From an uncultured Pelagibacteraceae bacterium (GTDB lineage Bacteria > Pseudomonadota > Alphaproteobacteria > Pelagibacterales > Pelagibacteraceae): a DNA stretch of 64,000 bases. Positions 63,776-64,000 of this stretch are shown one piece after another. The position numbers were made by a program, and so were the translations under genes. Within the stretch, counting starts at the first letter, position 1. Each line of letters begins with the position of its first letter. The stretch spans positions 141,380 through 205,379 of the forward strand of contig CACGBZ010000002.1 in the NCBI GenBank assembly GCA_902571425.1, written 5' to 3'. The notes beneath the pieces are model-generated. The model did not search any database. It was given only the letters and a program-made list of their open reading frames with translations, and had not been told where the DNA came from.

Positions 63776-64000
63776 ATGAGTAAATTTCAAATTATTTCAG
63801 ATAAAAATAAAAAATCATCCATGATTAAAAATTTATTATTAAAAAAAATTAAATTTAATCAATTTAAAAAAGATAACACTACAATTGTTATTGGCGGAGA
63901 TGGTTTTATGCTTCAAACTCTTAAAAAGAATAAAAATCCAAACAGGCAGTTTTATGGGATAAATTCTGGAAACTATGGTTTTCTTATGAATAAATTTTCA
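63776..64000 (+). CDS. nadK: NAD kinase, cut by window end
   Basis: First 75 codons of an ATP-NAD kinase (NAD to NADP). The diagnostic TIVIGGDGFMLQTL with the catalytic GGDG Asp and YGINSGNYGFLMN are both visible. The N-terminus is short before GGDG, about 43 residues, as in other compact NadK proteins. Immediately follows tRNA-Leu and continues beyond the window. Confidence 0.9.
   Translation, partial: MSKFQIISDKNKKSSMIKNLLLKKIKFNQFKKDNTTIVIGGDGFMLQTLKKNKNPNRQFYGINSGNYGFLMNKFS

Overview
The window looks like a streamlined, AT-rich marine alphaproteobacterium of the SAR11 (Pelagibacterales) type. By eye it is roughly 30% G+C. Genes are packed with 1-4 bp stop/start overlaps, convergent genes run into each other, and the gene content is typical of that group: an octopine-type amino-acid ABC transporter, a TctABC carboxylate transporter, PrpBCD, compact pur and cysS-cimA operons. 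Species cannot be fixed from sequence alone.

Layout. 1-5100: end of a glycosyltransferase, apt, then a compact operon mtnP-mtnA-class II aldolase-speD/speE fusion that links polyamine synthesis to disposal of its by-product methylthioadenosine. 5160-8216: amino-acid ABC transporter (binding protein and two permeases, no ATPase) plus a PhyH-type dioxygenase. 8206-16353: GT9, AbrB-like membrane protein, TctCBA, EamA exporter, GT4, thioredoxin-like protein. 16373-24544: assorted metabolic and membrane genes, rpoZ, dusA, a HIT protein, a very charged coiled-coil protein. 24528-33526: phosphohexomutase, nrdAB behind paired NrdR boxes, a small lipoprotein missed by length filters, prpDBC, gph. 33596-43459: a glmU gene reduced to its acetyltransferase half, glmS, DAHP synthase, nadE, cysS-cimA-DUF1989-rRNA/tRNA methyltransferase, rpsD. 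43460-49995 (minus): map-purB-purC-purS-purQ-purL-bolA-grxD. 50082-53140: kdsB, an unknown gene, a radical SAM protein. 53142-55830 (minus): a cobalamin riboswitch controlling a BtuB-like TonB receptor and a small DUF6580-like membrane protein. 55860-59468: sfsA, cinA-like, gamma-glutamylcyclotransferase-like, SHOCT protein, a second PhyH protein.

The most unusual stretch is 59466-63771. An intact tRNA-Leu(UAA) gene lies just before nadK, but two further copies of its 5' half, ending exactly in the anticodon loop, lie upstream. They bracket two small modules in tandem. Module 1 carries a divergent proteasome-type hydrolase and circularly permuted ATP-grasp enzyme; module 2 carries one unrecognised 411-residue gene. 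In each module the cargo is flanked at both ends by paired direct repeats with 11-bp spacing and a CTAGT core. No recombinase is encoded. The arrangement implies repeated anticodon-loop integration in which each incoming element supplies a new tRNA promoter and 5' half, leaving the old promoter pointing into the newly inserted DNA.

Other points of interest: the methylthioadenosine-to-aldolase route, the SpeD-SpeE fusion, the glmU remnant with an A9 tract next to an alternative start, hairpins placed directly after both transporter binding-protein genes (one containing the tctB start codon), and a minus-strand terminator after the HIT gene that suggests a small RNA.
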